Source: Eucommia ulmoides
Taxonomy: Eukaryota > Streptophyta > Magnoliopsida > Garryales > Eucommiaceae
Reading direction: 5' to 3'
NCBI GenBank assembly: GCA_016647705.1
Contig: CM028325.1
Span: forward strand, 29,492,474-29,556,473
Length of the DNA stretch: 64,000 bases
Under the pieces are notes generated by a model, which saw only the letters and a program-made list of their open reading frames with translations, did no database searches and was not told the origin of the DNA. Of the stretch, positions 11,257 to 22,509 are shown piece by piece (the stretch's first letter is position 1; the number at the start of each line of letters is the position of its first letter). Position numbers and translations under genes: made by a program.

Positions 11257-14200
11257 ATGTCTGCTGTCGATCTCAACAAGCCCTTTCGTTTCGAAGGGTT
11301 TCATTTTAAAAGATGGAGACAGAAGATGTTATTTTTTCTAACTATTGAAAAAGTAGCATATGTCTGTACTACTGAAAAACCTGTTTTACCGAAAGATCCT
11401 ACCGATGCCCAGATTCAGGAAGATAAGACATGGGTTGAAAATGATTTTCGTTGTAAGAATTTTATTCTTAATGGTGTGTCTGATGACCTGTATGATTATT
11501 ATTGTGCTAACCAAACTGCCAAGGAAATATGGGATGCTCTTTCAAAGAAATACGACACTGAGGAGGCTGGAACGAAGAAATATGTTGTAAGTCGATATCT
11601 GAAATATCAAATGACCGATGACAAATCTGTGGAAGCTCAGTCTCATGAACTTCAGAAAATTGCTCATGAAATAATTGCTGAAGGTATGTCCCTTGATGAA
11701 CAATTTCAAGTTGCTGTTTTAATTGACAAATTACCCCCTTCTTGAAAAGATTTTAAGAATACTCTCAGGCACAAAACAAAAGAGTTTTCTTTAGAAAGTT
11801 TGATCACTCGTCTTCGGATTGAGGAGGAAGCCTGAAAACAAGATCAAAAAGATGAAGTGCTCGTTGTGTCCAACAACGCTCACAGAAAATCATCCTCTGC
11901 AATTCTGAAACCCAAAAGAAAAAATATGAAGAATCAGAATCAGAATCGCCACCACAACAACCAGAACAGAAATGCACATCAAAATCAGAATAAGTTTAAA
12001 CCCCCTTCAAGAAATACATCTGAACAGTTTACTTGCTTCAACTGTGGAAAGGAGGGCCATATGGCTCGGAACTGCCGGCAAAGACGTCGTCCTGCTCCGC
12101 AGGCGAATCTTACCGAGGACCAACTAATTGCTATGATTTCTGAAATCAACATAGTTGGTGGATCCGAAGGGTGGTGGGTAGACACGAGTGCTTCACGCCA
12201 TGTCTGTTTTGATCGTGCTATGTTCAAAACTTATTCTGAAAGTGAAGATAAGAAAGTGCTGTTGGGTGATTCCCACTCCACTATTGTCGCTGGTTCTGGT
12301 GACATGGAATTGAAGTTTACCTCTGGAAAGACGGTCATTCTTAAGGATGTTCTACATACCCCAGAGATGAGAAAGAATTTGGTTTCGGGTTATCTTCTTA
12401 ACAAGGCGGGGTTCACTCAAACTATCGGGGCTGATTTGTACACCTTAACCAAAAATAATGTTTTTGTTGGGAAGGGTTATGCAACTGATGAAATGTTCAA
12501 ACTGAATGTTGATGCGAATAAAATTTCTTCTTCTGCTTATATGTTGTGTTCTTTTAATATTTGGCATGCTAGACTTTGTCACGTTAACAAACGCATCATT
12601 AAAAACTTAAGCAACTTAGAACTAATTCCTAAATTATCTTTAAATGATTTTGAAAAATGTGAATTTTGTAGTCAAGCTAAAATTACCAAAACCCCTCATA
12701 AATCAGTAATTAGAGAATCTGAATCTCTTGACTTGATACACTCTGATATTTGTGAACTTGTTGGTGTCTTGACTAGGAATGGTAAACGCTATTTTATTAC
12801 ATTCATAGATGATTGTTCTGATTTTACTTATGTTTATCTCATGAAAAATAAAAGTGAAGCACTTGATATGTTTAAATTGTTTGTGACTGAAATTGAAAAT
12901 CAGTGCAATAAGAAAATTAAAAGGCTGCGTAGTAATAGAGGTACCGAATATGATTCTGATATGTTTATTGAATTTTATAATTCTCATGGGATAATTCATG
13001 AAAGAACTGCACCATATTCTCCTGAAATGAATGGTAAGGCTGAAAGAAAAAATAGAACTTTTGTTGAATCCGTAGTTGCTATTTTACTTAACTCTGGTGC
13101 TGCTTCTCACTGGTGGGGTGAGACTTTGTTAACTGTTTGTTACGTGCTTAATAGAGTTCCCAAATCGCATAGTAAAATTTCACCGTATGAAGTTTTCAAA
13201 AATAAGAAACCAAATTTGTCTTATTTTAAAACTTGGGGTTGTTTGGCATATGTTCGGATTCCTGATCCAAAAATGAGAAAACTTGCAAGTAGAACATATG
13301 AATGTGTTTTTCTTGGTTATGCTGTGAATAGTAAAACTTATAGATTTTACGACCTGCATGATCATGTTATTATTGAATCTAATGATGCTGATTTTTATGA
13401 ACATGGATTTCCGTTTAAATTGAAGAATAGTGGGGGCTCGACATCTAGTAATATGCCCATCATTAGAATTAATGAGCCTGTTAATGAATTAGAATTTGAA
13501 CCTAGGAAAAGTAAATGGACTCGTACTGCTAAGGATTATGGTTCAGATTTCGTTGCATACACTTAAGAGGAGGATCCGCACACCCTCCAAGAGGCATTGT
13601 CCTCTATAGATGCCAATTTGTGGCAAGAGGCTATAGATGATAAAATGGACTCACTCGAGTCAAATAGAACTTGGCATTTAGTAGATTTACCTCCTGGTTG
13701 TAAAACAATAGGATGTAAATGGATTCTAAAGAAGAAATTAAAACCCGATGGAACCATTGAAAAATATAAGGCTCGTCTTGTAGCCAAAGGGTTTAGACAA
13801 AGAGAGAATGTAGATTTATTTGATACATTTTCACCTGTCTCTAGAATTACTTCTATTCGTGTTCTTTTATCACTTGCTGCTATTCATGATCTCCTTGTGC
13901 ACCAAATGGATGTTAAAACTGTTTTTTTAAATGGTGAATTAGAAGAAGAGATTTATATGGACCAACCTGAAGGTTTTGTTATTCCTGGTCAAGAATACAA
14001 AGTATGCAAATTAGATAAATCTCTTTATGGTTTGAAACAAGCACCTAAGCAATGGCATGAGAAATTTGATAATCTAGTCATTTCACATGGTTTTAAAGTT
14101 AATGAAAGTGACAAATGCATTTACTATAAATCTGAAAATGATGTTTGCACTATTATATGTCTTTATGTGGATGACTTATTGATTTTTGGTTCTAACATTC

Positions 14201-15114
14201 ATGTTGTGAATAATGTAAAAACCATGTTATGTGCTAATTTTGACATGAAAGATCTTGGTGAAGCAAATGTAATTCTTGGTATTAAAATAACTAGGTCTAA
14301 ACATAGAATTTCTTTGGATCAATCTCATTATATAGAGAAAATTCTAAAGAAATATAATTATTTTGATTGTAAACCAGCATGTACTCCTTATAACCCTAGT
14401 GTGAAGTTGTTCAAGAACACCGGTGACGGTGTCAGATAAACTGAGTATGCGAGCATCATAGGCAGTCTCCGATATGCCACTGACTGCACTAGGCCCGACA
14501 TAGCATATGCTGTGGGATTACTATGCAGATTTACAAGTAGACCTAGTATTGAGCATTGGCATGCTATTGATAGGATCATGAGATACCTAAAAAGAACTAT
14601 GAACCTTGGATTACATTATCAGAAGTTTCCCGCTGTTCTGGAAGGATATAGCGATGCTGATTGGAATACCCTTTCAGATGACTCCAAGGCAACTAGCGGC
14701 TATATAATTAGTATAGCTGGTGGAGCTGTTTCTTGGAAGTCTAAGAAACAGACTATTTTGGCTCAATCTACTATGGAGTCTGAGATGATTGCACTAGTTT
14801 CAGCTAGTGAGGAAGCAGGGTGGTTAAGGAGCCTGCTTTCTGATACCCCTTTATAGGAGAGACCGATTCCAGCTGTCTTGATCCATTGCGATAGTACCGC
14901 GGCTATTGCAAAAATTCAGAACCGTTATTATAACGGAAAAAGGCGACAAATACGTCGCAAACACAGCACTATTAGGGAGTATATCTCTACAGGGGCTGTG
15001 AGAGTAGATCATGTACGGTCTGATGATAACTTAGCCGATCCTTTGACGAAAGGATTAGCACAAGAAAAGGTTTACAAAACCTCGAAAGGAATGGGACTCA
15101 AGCCCATGAATTGA
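11257..15114 (+). pseudogene. Copia-3 gag-pol polyprotein, one frame with five stops
   Basis: About 1286 codons in one frame from ATG 11257 (MSAVDLNKPF). Order: gag (11257-11980), CCHC zinc knuckle CFNCGKEGHMARNC (12034-12075), protease (D at 12181), integrase with H-x4-H/C-x2-C (12562-12680) and core, RT with YVDD (14164-14175), RNase H to 15114. Stops: TGA 11743, TGA 11833, TAA 13564, TAA 14437, TAG 14854. There are no frameshifts. Two catalytic changes are visible: protease D-T-S where D-S/T-G is expected, and integrase SNRGTEY where SD-G is usual (AAT at 12934), which removes the second catalytic Asp. The element cannot move on its own proteins, though its RNA could use those of relatives. 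Confidence 0.9.
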
Positions 15115-15660
15115 CGAGTCACTTGTGAGGGAAACCCAACCTATAGACTGGAGATCCCAAGAAATAGGTTCAAAGGGTAATAACAACTTATGAAGTGATA
15201 TGAAGAAAAACATACTATAATAATAATAATTTTGAGTTCTATTCCAAATATGTGGTGTTTGTAGTATGACATCCTGAAGCGATAGAAGGTTGAGTTTTCT
15301 TTTATTAACTCTTAATGAGATCTATACTCTATTTGGAGTGGAGTACCTAACTACAGGAGTACTCTTGATAGACTCACCTATGTGAATGTAGAAGTGTGGC
15401 CGCTTCCTATGGAATTTTGGGCAAATTCTCTAGAGCATTCGCTATACTGGGATATACGTGCATGGCCGTAAAGCACGGGCTTTTGGACTACACCCTGATA
15501 AGGTTGTGCGTGTGATGTTGTTAGAGATAGAGTTCAAAACTACGAGTTACTCTAGTATAATCTAAAACATCTTCACTATGTAAAGGTTCAAGTTGATAGA
15601 CACCTTTGCTTATGCTTAATCTTATATTGTTAATACTGCTCGAGGAAAATTGTTTTTAAA
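15115..15660 (+). other. Copia-3 3' internal non-coding region
   Basis: About 550 bp between the pol stop and the polypurine tract, with no open frame of note. It contains (TAA)n near 15218-15230. It would be the 3' untranslated internal part of the genomic RNA. Confidence 0.6.
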
Positions 15661-15664
15661 ATTC

Positions 15665-15675
15665 AAGTGGGGGAT
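15665..15675 (+). other. Polypurine tract of copia-3
   Basis: AAGTGGGGGAT immediately before the 3' LTR, the usual primer site for plus-strand synthesis. Confidence 0.75.
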
Positions 15676-16673
15676 TGTTGGAGCAAATTAATTTTGAAAA
15701 AAATATTTTGTGTCAAATGGTTTTTTCCCTCAAAACCTTATATCCCACATCGGTTGGGAGAGGTTGAATTGAGGTGTATAACTAGTGGTATGTGAGATAC
15801 TTGGGGTGTGCCCCAAGGGGTACCCACATTTTGTGGAGGGGAGAAGAGCTACATCCCTACCGGTTTAACACACACGCGCGCGCGCGCCGCCGCCACCGTC
15901 CGTCCGGCCGTGCCGTGCCGTGCCGAGCCAAGTCGCGCGCGCGTGTGATGAGGTGGCACTAGTATAATATTTTTTTAAGATAAAATTATTTTTATTTTAA
16001 TTAAAAACTATTCAGAAATTTATTGTTTGACTTGGTATGAAAACAGTTTCATATCCCCATGATTTCCTCTCCATATCCCATAAAATTCTCCACGATTTAT
16101 GAACTGAATCTCCTCTATAAATAGGCACGAATTTCAAATCTGCAAAAAGATAGGATTTTCGAAACAGTATTTCAATTCTTTCTCTTCATTCCGTTTTCAG
16201 ATCTGTTCCGAAAGAGTGCTGAAATTGTTTTCGTTTTTTCATACACTGTTCTTCGTCTTCCGAAACAGTTTTGGGATTTCCGAAATTGTTCTCAATCTTC
16301 GAAACAGTGTACTGTTCTTCGGTGTTCTTCAATTTCCGAAACATTTTTTTTTGGATTTCAAAACAGTACAGTATTTCCGTTCGGCTTTCATCTGTTCCGG
16401 TTTTGTTTCTTCGTTTAAAAATTGATTCTGAGCAATTTGTTCGTTTTGCGAACAGTGTAGGGGGGTGTTTGGTTTTCGGGACTTCTACAGTGCAAAGAAC
16501 GTCCTAGACAGAGAAGAATTCTGGGCTGTTTTATCCTGGGGACGACGGGGCTAATATTCTGCTTGCACGCTTCTTGGGCAGAGCCGCGAAACGTCTTAAA
16601 GAAAGCGACCTAGTCCGTGACTCAACCCAAGCTAATTCGGTAAACTCGTTCTTTATTATTTTCTGCAGCAACA
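15676..16673 (+). repeat. 3' LTR of copia-3
   Basis: 998 bp. It aligns end to end with the 5' LTR. Differences are mostly single transitions, plus length changes in the CG and GTGCC repeats (15875-15945) and a T run. TATA box at 16116-16123. Confidence 0.95.
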
Positions 16674-16678
16674 AAATC

Positions 16679-17713
16679 CAATGAAAATAACACAGAAAAT
16701 GAACACTCGAACTAGAATGTTTCTCAGGAAGCTAGGCTTCCCCGAATTAGGCTCCATGATTGAGCACCGCGTGTGTGTGTGTAAAACTGTGTGTGCTTGT
16801 GTGTGTATTTTTTTACAAAATGTAACGAAAAAGAAGAAGAATCAAATCTAGAGAAGGAAATTATGAAAAATTGTTACTGGGAGCAGAAGTGAGCAGAGGT
16901 GTGGTTGCCGCCGATGAGGGAACTGCGGGAATGAAGGTTACAGATTCGAAAATAGAAAGGAAAACGAAGGGTAAAACAGGAAAACAATTTGATAAACTGC
17001 ATCCGAAACTCTCGCCTTCGACGATGATGTTGTCATAGTAATCCTTTGACGGAAACATCGTCGCGTTGTACACGAAGCTCATGTATGTCGGACGTGTAAA
17101 TTCCACAAAAAAAACAAAAACAAATGAGCAAACGAAAATTGAGGTCTTCGCCATTAAATTCAGTCCACAAAACACGAATTTACACACACAAATCAAAAAA
17201 TGGAAAGAAAAATAGAGTTTCTTAGGAGAATTCCTACTTGCGTTCTTGAATCTGCACAATGGATAAAGAAATTAGAGAGAAAACCGTCAACAAGGCAAGA
17301 TAGGGAGGGCAAAAACAAGTGATTTTCGCCATTGTTTCCGATGTGAAGAAACTATGGTTTTCTTAGAAAGAGAGGAGAGAGTAGCCAAGAAAAGATAGAA
17401 AATACATTTATAGCCCTCTAAGTTTCTAATTGTGTTAAAATAACCTATAATAAAATATTTAAAGGATATAAATGTCATTCAACAAGTTAGGGTGGTGGAC
17501 AGTAGCAGTCGGCGGTGGTGGTGGGCGGTGGCGGTGAGATGGTGCGGTAGGGTGAGAGGTAAATATAATTATTTAAAAAACTAAGAGTAAAAATTATAAG
17601 TTTAAATATAAGGGGGGGTGTTAATGAATTTTTATAAAAATAAAAATAACATTTTTTAAAATAATAAAAGGATATTTATGTCATAGAGGTAAGTGGTCAT
17701 TGACTAAAATGAC
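16679..17713 (-). repeat. Right arm of the interrupted inverted repeat
   Basis: The minus strand repeats the left arm from 17713 down to about 17030: flank, promoter-like A/T region, MAKITC start and FVYNAT block. The part next to copia-3 (16679-17020) has no counterpart in the left arm and contains a GT tract near 16771-16805. The two arms converge, so transcripts from both flanks would be mutually complementary over roughly 700 bases. Confidence 0.8.
16861..17332 (-). pseudogene. Mandelonitrile-lyase-like 5' gene fragment, right copy
   Basis: Minus-strand copy of the fragment at 9574-9978. The ATG at 17332 opens MAKITCFCPPYLALL, a hydrophobic start that could be a signal peptide. A second open stretch carries YMSFVYNATMFPSKDYYDNI followed by IVEGESFGC. 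The FAD-binding GxGxxG equivalent is destroyed and the sequence then turns unrelated. It differs from the left copy at many sites, so the duplication is much older than copia-3. Confidence 0.6.
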
Positions 17714-18598
17714 AACGGACCTGACTGGTATTTATAACATCGATACCATTTATAACACCCATGCGACCTGCTGACCTAGTAATTTTTGCACCGAGACCAC
17801 AAGACTCAAAATGCTTAAGACAAAATATTTGTAATAGTCCAGATTTTATACATCAAGCAATATTTTCTAATGAAATTTCACATACATCGTGCAAAAATAC
17901 ACATCCACACGACTGGTTTGCCTAACTCACACCGTGCTGCTCAAATTTTATCCACCCTGGTTCATTGCAATTAAAGTGACAATTAACCAAAGTTGAAATA
18001 GTGCGAGCGGGTGATAAGTTTTGAGAGTTTGGATCTTCAGGCTCACTCGATCCGCCAATGTTGAATACATAGATTTTTTATGTTTATTTATTTTTGTAGC
18101 TTTCATTCTCTCCAAGCACTAAGTAGAGCAAAACAACCGCACTAAAATGCACCAAGTGCGCGTGGGTAGTAGCGCGCCAGTATTGTGTAATTGTTTTGCT
18201 ACGTCTAAGACAAGTCGGATCACTATCTCTAACAGTTAAATATAATTGTTTTCAATCACCAAAGGTGACCCATATTTATGCAACTCAAATTTTTCAATTT
18301 AACTAGGGATATGCAACTCAATTGAGGGTCGCAACTCAGTCGAGAGTGCTCCAAAGAATCATTTTTTGTACTTATCAATTTTTGCAGTGTCAAGTTCATA
18401 TTCAAAGATTAATTCTAAAAAATCTGAATTCAAAAGATGTTAGTCCAATTAGTAAAAAAATTCGACTCTTTTAAAAATTTAATTTTAAATGAATTAAGTC
18501 AACATTGGAGAGTGCTCTTAAAATTCAACAAGTGACAATTATTTTCATCATTATTGCCTTTTATGTTCTAACTTGACAACATAAACAAAATTAAGTAA
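17714..18598. other. Spacer 3' of the bZIP gene
   Basis: No coding region recognised. It includes the bZIP 3' flank. 18360-18520 resembles 4040-4130 in a short AT-rich block ending GGAGAGTGC, perhaps a worn MITE. Confidence 0.4.
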
Positions 18599-19060
18599 CT
18601 AATACATGAATACATCATTTGCCAGGATGGGTTGAGTTACGTTGACCAAATTCCAGGGGCTGAAGAAGTCATCATCACCGCCGTTCATTTCCATCTCATA
18701 AATACCCCCTTCTATTTCGAAAACCGACATGCCGGAGCTCAGGCGACCGATGATCTCGCTGAGTGACTCTAACCTCTGAGTCAACTCAGCCAACTGAGCT
18801 TTCAGAACCGAGTTCTCCGCCTCAACACTCGAGCAAACCCGAGCGGTGATGTTCAAATTCGCCACTATAAGACTGTTCTCATTCCTGAGTTCATCGAATC
18901 GGGCCATCAGATCGTCGACGAGCTTCTGCTTCCTCATCCGCGATCTCCTCGCCGACTCGCGATTCGATATCATTCGCTTTCGTTTCCTCTGATCCATCAT
19001 CCGCTGGAAATCCGTTTCGGAGCCCGAGTTCTGATTCGCGCTCGATCCAGAAGAAGCCAT
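18599..19060 (-). CDS. Group S1 bZIP transcription factor (bZIP11/2/44 type)
   Basis: Intronless 153-residue protein, as is typical of plant S1 bZIPs. The basic region is at about residues 24-49 (KRKRMISNRESARRSRMRKQ), with the invariant N-x7-R. A leucine zipper follows with heptad positions running to about residue 102 (LVDDL...LAELTQRLESL). The C-terminus ends DVFMY, like the DALMY-type end of bZIP11. Known role of the family: nuclear factors that heterodimerise with group C bZIPs, bind ACGT-core elements and reprogramme amino-acid and sugar metabolism under low energy. The ATG at 19060 is the first that opens the full domain. The leader carries the conserved sucrose-control uORF, which places this gene in the translationally sucrose-repressed set. 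No defect is visible. I cannot decide between bZIP11, bZIP2 and bZIP44 orthology. Confidence 0.93.
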   Translation of the reverse strand: MASSGSSANQNSGSETDFQRMMDQRKRKRMISNRESARRSRMRKQKLVDDLMARFDELRNENSLIVANLNITARVCSSVEAENSVLKAQLAELTQRLESLSEIIGRLSSGMSVFEIEGGIYEMEMNGGDDDFFSPWNLVNVTQPILANDVFMY

Positions 19061-19153
19061 TTTAATTCGAATGGATAAAACAGAGTATTTGATTGAATTT
19101 GTTCAGTTTTTGATTGATTCTGAAAGATTGTGAAGATTTACGAACCAGAATCG

Positions 19154-19201
19154 CTATAGAAGAATATATATTGTGATTAAGTTGGTGGGGGATAAGTTCA
19201 T
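19154..19201 (-). CDS. uORF3 of the bZIP leader, overlapping the SC-uORF stop
   Basis: 15 codons plus TAG (MNLSPTNLITIYILL). Its ATG overlaps the SC-uORF stop as ATGA. A small uORF overlapping the SC-uORF end is also known in Arabidopsis bZIP11. Ribosomes that leak past the SC-uORF start would meet it before the main frame. Confidence 0.65.
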   Translation of the reverse strand: MNLSPTNLITIYILL

Positions 19202-19323
19202 GAGAAAACGTAGAACCAGTAGAGGAAGACGACGGATAACGACTGAACGAGGTGGGTGCGGCGGCGAAGGGTGGAGTTTATGGTGAGTCCGGAGAGGAGG
19301 ACTTCACTGAGTACAGGAGACAT
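19198..19323 (-). CDS. Sucrose-control upstream ORF (SC-uORF) of the bZIP
   Basis: A 41-codon uORF starting MSPVLSEVLLSG and ending HLVQSLSVVFLYWFYVFS, then TGA. The C-terminal half is near identical to the SC peptide encoded upstream of Arabidopsis S1 bZIPs. In that family the nascent peptide stalls the ribosome when sucrose is high and so blocks translation of the main bZIP frame. The stop lies 137 bases before the bZIP ATG. It acts inside the ribosome exit tunnel, not as a free protein. Conservation at the C-terminus (the residues that cause arrest) is intact, so control by sucrose is expected here. Confidence 0.95.
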   Translation of the reverse strand: MSPVLSEVLLSGLTINSTLRRRTHLVQSLSVVFLYWFYVFS

Positions 19324-19373
19324 CAATATTGCACATCACTAGCCAAAAACTGAGCATGAACGTATATGATCAT
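19323..19373 (-). CDS. uORF1 of the bZIP leader, overlapping the SC-uORF start
   Basis: 16 codons plus stop (MIIYVHAQFLASDVQY). Its TGA overlaps the SC-uORF ATG as TGATG, an arrangement that lets a terminating ribosome reinitiate on the SC-uORF. A further ATG at 19357 opens a short frame that runs into the SC-uORF in a different frame. The peptide is not recognised; position is its likely importance. Confidence 0.7.
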   Translation of the reverse strand: MIIYVHAQFLASDVQY

Positions 19374-19501
19374 AGAGAAATGCAAGAGTGAGAGATCAAG
19401 AAATTGCAGAGCATCTGATGATCTGAAAAACAGAGAGAAACCCACAAACTGTGTGTGTGAGAGAGAGAAGGAGGGAGGTTTTTGGAGGCGTAGGGAGGTG
19501 T

Positions 19502-19510
19502 AATTTATAG
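19502..19510 (-). promoter_or_regulatory. Probable TATA box of the bZIP gene
   Basis: The minus strand reads CTATAAATT about 130 bases upstream of uORF1. That would give a leader of roughly 400 nt, a length consistent with S1 bZIP mRNAs. A GA/GT repeat sits just downstream (19450-19470). Confidence 0.55.
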
Positions 19511-19840
19511 AGGTTTAAACATAAGTCATTATGAAAGAGTGCCATTTTAAAATTGTCCAAAGAGATAAATAGTCAAACTGTGTAAGATAATCGAGACACA
19601 CTTTATCCTTTAATGAATAAAAAAATGAAAGTGATGATATTAAAAGATATTAAAAGTTATAAAACAAAAGAAAACGTACTAGAATAAGAACTTCAAAGTA
19701 GTAAAATTCAATATTAGAACTACGATTTAACAATATCAGTATTACATTCAACCTATTTATTAAATTTGATATACAAAATAAAATTTAAAAATTGAAAAAC
19801 ACTAGATATCATAAGAATGATTGACACATGAAGCACAAAA
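19511..19840. other. bZIP upstream flank / edge of the viral insertion
   Basis: AT-rich, no gene. The boundary with the endogenous pararetrovirus is not sharp. Confidence 0.4.
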
Positions 19841-19849
19841 TCACATTTA

Positions 19850-21517
19850 GACATAGATCTTGTCCCAAAAGAGACAATACATAAATTAAAACAACCAGTT
19901 ATAACAGAACAAATGGATGGAAATACATTACAATATGATAAGTGTCTCAGAGATAGTCAAATAACATTTTTAATAGAAGATGACTTCAATGTCGATTATC
20001 CACTATCACAAGTATGGATATGTAAAATAAATCACAGATATAAATTTATAATAAGTTTAAACTTTATTCAAAATCAATGTGGTAGTATCACAATAACAAA
20101 TGATTTTGTCACAATAACTAAAAAGGCAAGTATCACACCTACAGATTATTTTATTGTAAAGTTACCATTGATTTCACCACTAACACAAAGAGTCATCTCA
20201 AAGTAATTACAATTAGAGTCCTCACCTACAAAGCGTGGTGGGACCATCAATAGTTTAAAACAGTTATATATAGTAAACACAGAAAATAATAGATATCTAG
20301 CAAATACAGAAAATAATAAATATCTTGAAGAAGAAATACAACCTGAAAATTATAACTACTTCAAAGAATTTAACATAAAAAATAACATTTCAAAACAATT
20401 GAGTAAAAAGGAGTAGTTGTACAAAATAATACAAATAGTAGAGGAAACACATGTTTTAAGAGAAAATCTTATAAAATTTTGGGAAAGAAATAAAAAAATT
20501 GAAGCACACTTAAAAATAAAAAACCTTGAACTTAATATAAAAACAATTAATGGAAAATACGACCCAATAGTTATAGAAGAATTTGATAAATAAATAACCA
20601 AACTCAAAAAATTAGGAGTAATAAGAAATAGTTCGAGTAGACATAGTAGTACAACATTTATGGTAAAAAATCATACTGAAATAAAAAGAGAAAAAACCAG
20701 AATGGTCATAAATTATAAACGTCTAAATGATAACACCGTAGAAGACAAATACTCGATACCAGACAAAGTCATATTAATAAACTGCATACAGGAAAAAACA
20801 GTTTTTAGCAAATTTGATTGTAAATCAGGATTTTGGCAAATAAAAATACACAAAGACAATATTTCTTGGACAACTTTCTCATGCCCCAATGAACATTTTG
20901 AATGGTTAGTTTTACATTTTGGACTAAAGAATGCACCCAATATATTTCAAAGAAAAATGGATAACATATTTCTTAAGCACAGAAAATTTGCATTAATATA
21001 TATAGATGATATCTTAGTTTACTCACAAAATAAGGAGGAATACATGGATCACTTACTTTCTATATTCACAGAATTTTTGAATAATAGAATAATAATAAGT
21101 AAAAATAAGATGGAGCTCTTCAAAGAATATATAGGATTTTTTGGACGGAAATAGAAAAAGGAAAAATTAAATTACAACCACATATTGAAAAAAAATATAT
21201 TAGAATTTCTAGATAAGATAACAGAAACTAAGCAGTTGTAGGCTTTCTTAGGACTTTTAAATTATGCCAGAATGTATATCAAAGACTTAGGAAAAATGAT
21301 AGGACCACTATATAGTAAAATTAGATCAGAAAGACAAAAGTTATTTAATACTGAAGATATAAAAATAATTCAAAAAATCAAAGAAAAATATAAACAACTC
21401 TCAGAGCTACAATTAACCCTAGAAACAAATTATAAAATAGTAGAAACAAACGCCTCACAAGATGGGTGGAGAAGCGATAGAGGTCTGAGAGCAAAGAGCA
21501 TCCAAAGAATACTCTGA
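19850..21517 (+). pseudogene. Pararetroviral protease/RT/RNase H region, stop-ridden
   Basis: One frame throughout, interrupted by stops at 20204, 20414, 20591, 21152 and 21239 and not by frameshifts. 19913-20206 is a protease-side stretch; I could not find the D-T/S-G active site. RT runs from about 20440 to 21150: RMVINYKRLND, FSKFDCKSGFWQIKIH, FGLKNAPNIFQRKMDNIF and the catalytic YIDDILVYS near 20998-21024. The AFLGLLNYAR connection block follows at 21242. RNase H then begins (VETNAS at 21441-21458) and soon becomes unrelated. These motifs are diagnostic of Caulimoviridae RT, not of LTR retrotransposons. It cannot encode a working polymerase. Confidence 0.85.
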
Positions 21518-22480
21518 GTCCAGATATCAATCCTTAACCATTGATACTTAAAAGAGAAGTATATTAAGGTCTGTCTTGTAAAACTCTACTCACTTTGTGA
21601 ATAACAACTGTGTTTGTTTATCCCATTAGGGACTTCCCGAAAAGGAAAACCCCTCTTATTTTCCTAATGTTGTGTATGTTTAAAAGTTTTTAGTTAAAAG
21701 AGTTATTATTGTTTATTCATGCAATTGGTGGCCAATTGAAAAATGAATTTTTAAAATCTTAAATTTTACTATACCAAGAAAATTAACCTCAACTAAAAAG
21801 CCTCTGAACACCTAGTCTTTTGTGCTCTTTAACTGTTTGCTAATGAATTAATGTTTTTAAGTCTTTTGCGAGCCTGGGTGGTAGGGTGACATGCTAGAAT
21901 ATTGAGGGTTTACTATTCTTGTTAAGAAAGCTAGTAGATTTAAAAAATTTGCGTAACAACTTTTAGCCCATATGTGGCGACTAGCTTCTTGGTTGCATGC
22001 TTAAATCATTTAACTCAAAACTTTAAACTTTTTAACTTAAAACTATTGGGAAAAAAAGAAAAGAGGTGGTAAGTACCGAGTAGGATTTCAACAAAAAAAA
22101 AAAACCAAACGTTTATGAGCTACAATTCACCATATAATTTTATTACAAAAATTAACAAATTGGACCTTAAAAGCCAAGAAAAAGTGAAAGAACAAATAAG
22201 AATTCTAAGAAAATAAGTACTAAGTCACAAAATTAACTACATAACTTTACCAGAAAAGTTTCAAAATAAAACAAATTATAATCTTAGAATACATTTAATA
22301 ACAAAAAACCTAGAAACTTTAGAACAAATAAAATGTATTGTACATAATCTATCCTACATACCAGATTATTTAAATCAGGATTAAAAAGATCGAGGTAACC
22401 AAGATAATAATCTAATGGGTTACTTGACAGTCTTTAATCCCTGGTTAAAAAAAAAAAAATCTCAACAGTAAAAATTCACT
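21518..22480 (+). other. Probable pararetroviral intergenic region with a small broken ORF
   Basis: No large frame. A small frame with ATG at 22115 runs to TAA at 22382-22384 with one internal stop at 22214 (MSYNSPYNFITK...). Caulimovirids often have a short first ORF after the intergenic region, and this could be its remnant. I found no match to the initiator-Met tRNA primer site that would fix the viral origin. Confidence 0.4.
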
Positions 22481-22509
22481 GGTAGTATAAAATAGGGAAA
22501 AATTCACTA

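Larger units (their letters stand above)
10226..16673 (+). mobile_element. Complete Ty1/copia element copia-3 (TSD AAATC)
   Basis: 6448 bp bounded by 993- and 998-bp LTRs (TGTTGG...AACA) and a perfect 5-bp target duplication AAATC at 10221-10225 and 16674-16678. The coding region (11257-15114) is one continuous frame broken by five stops. I count about 19 substitutions plus a few short indels between the LTRs, about 2%, so the insertion is recent compared with its neighbours. It disrupted the spacer between the two mandelonitrile-lyase-like fragments. Confidence 0.95.
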
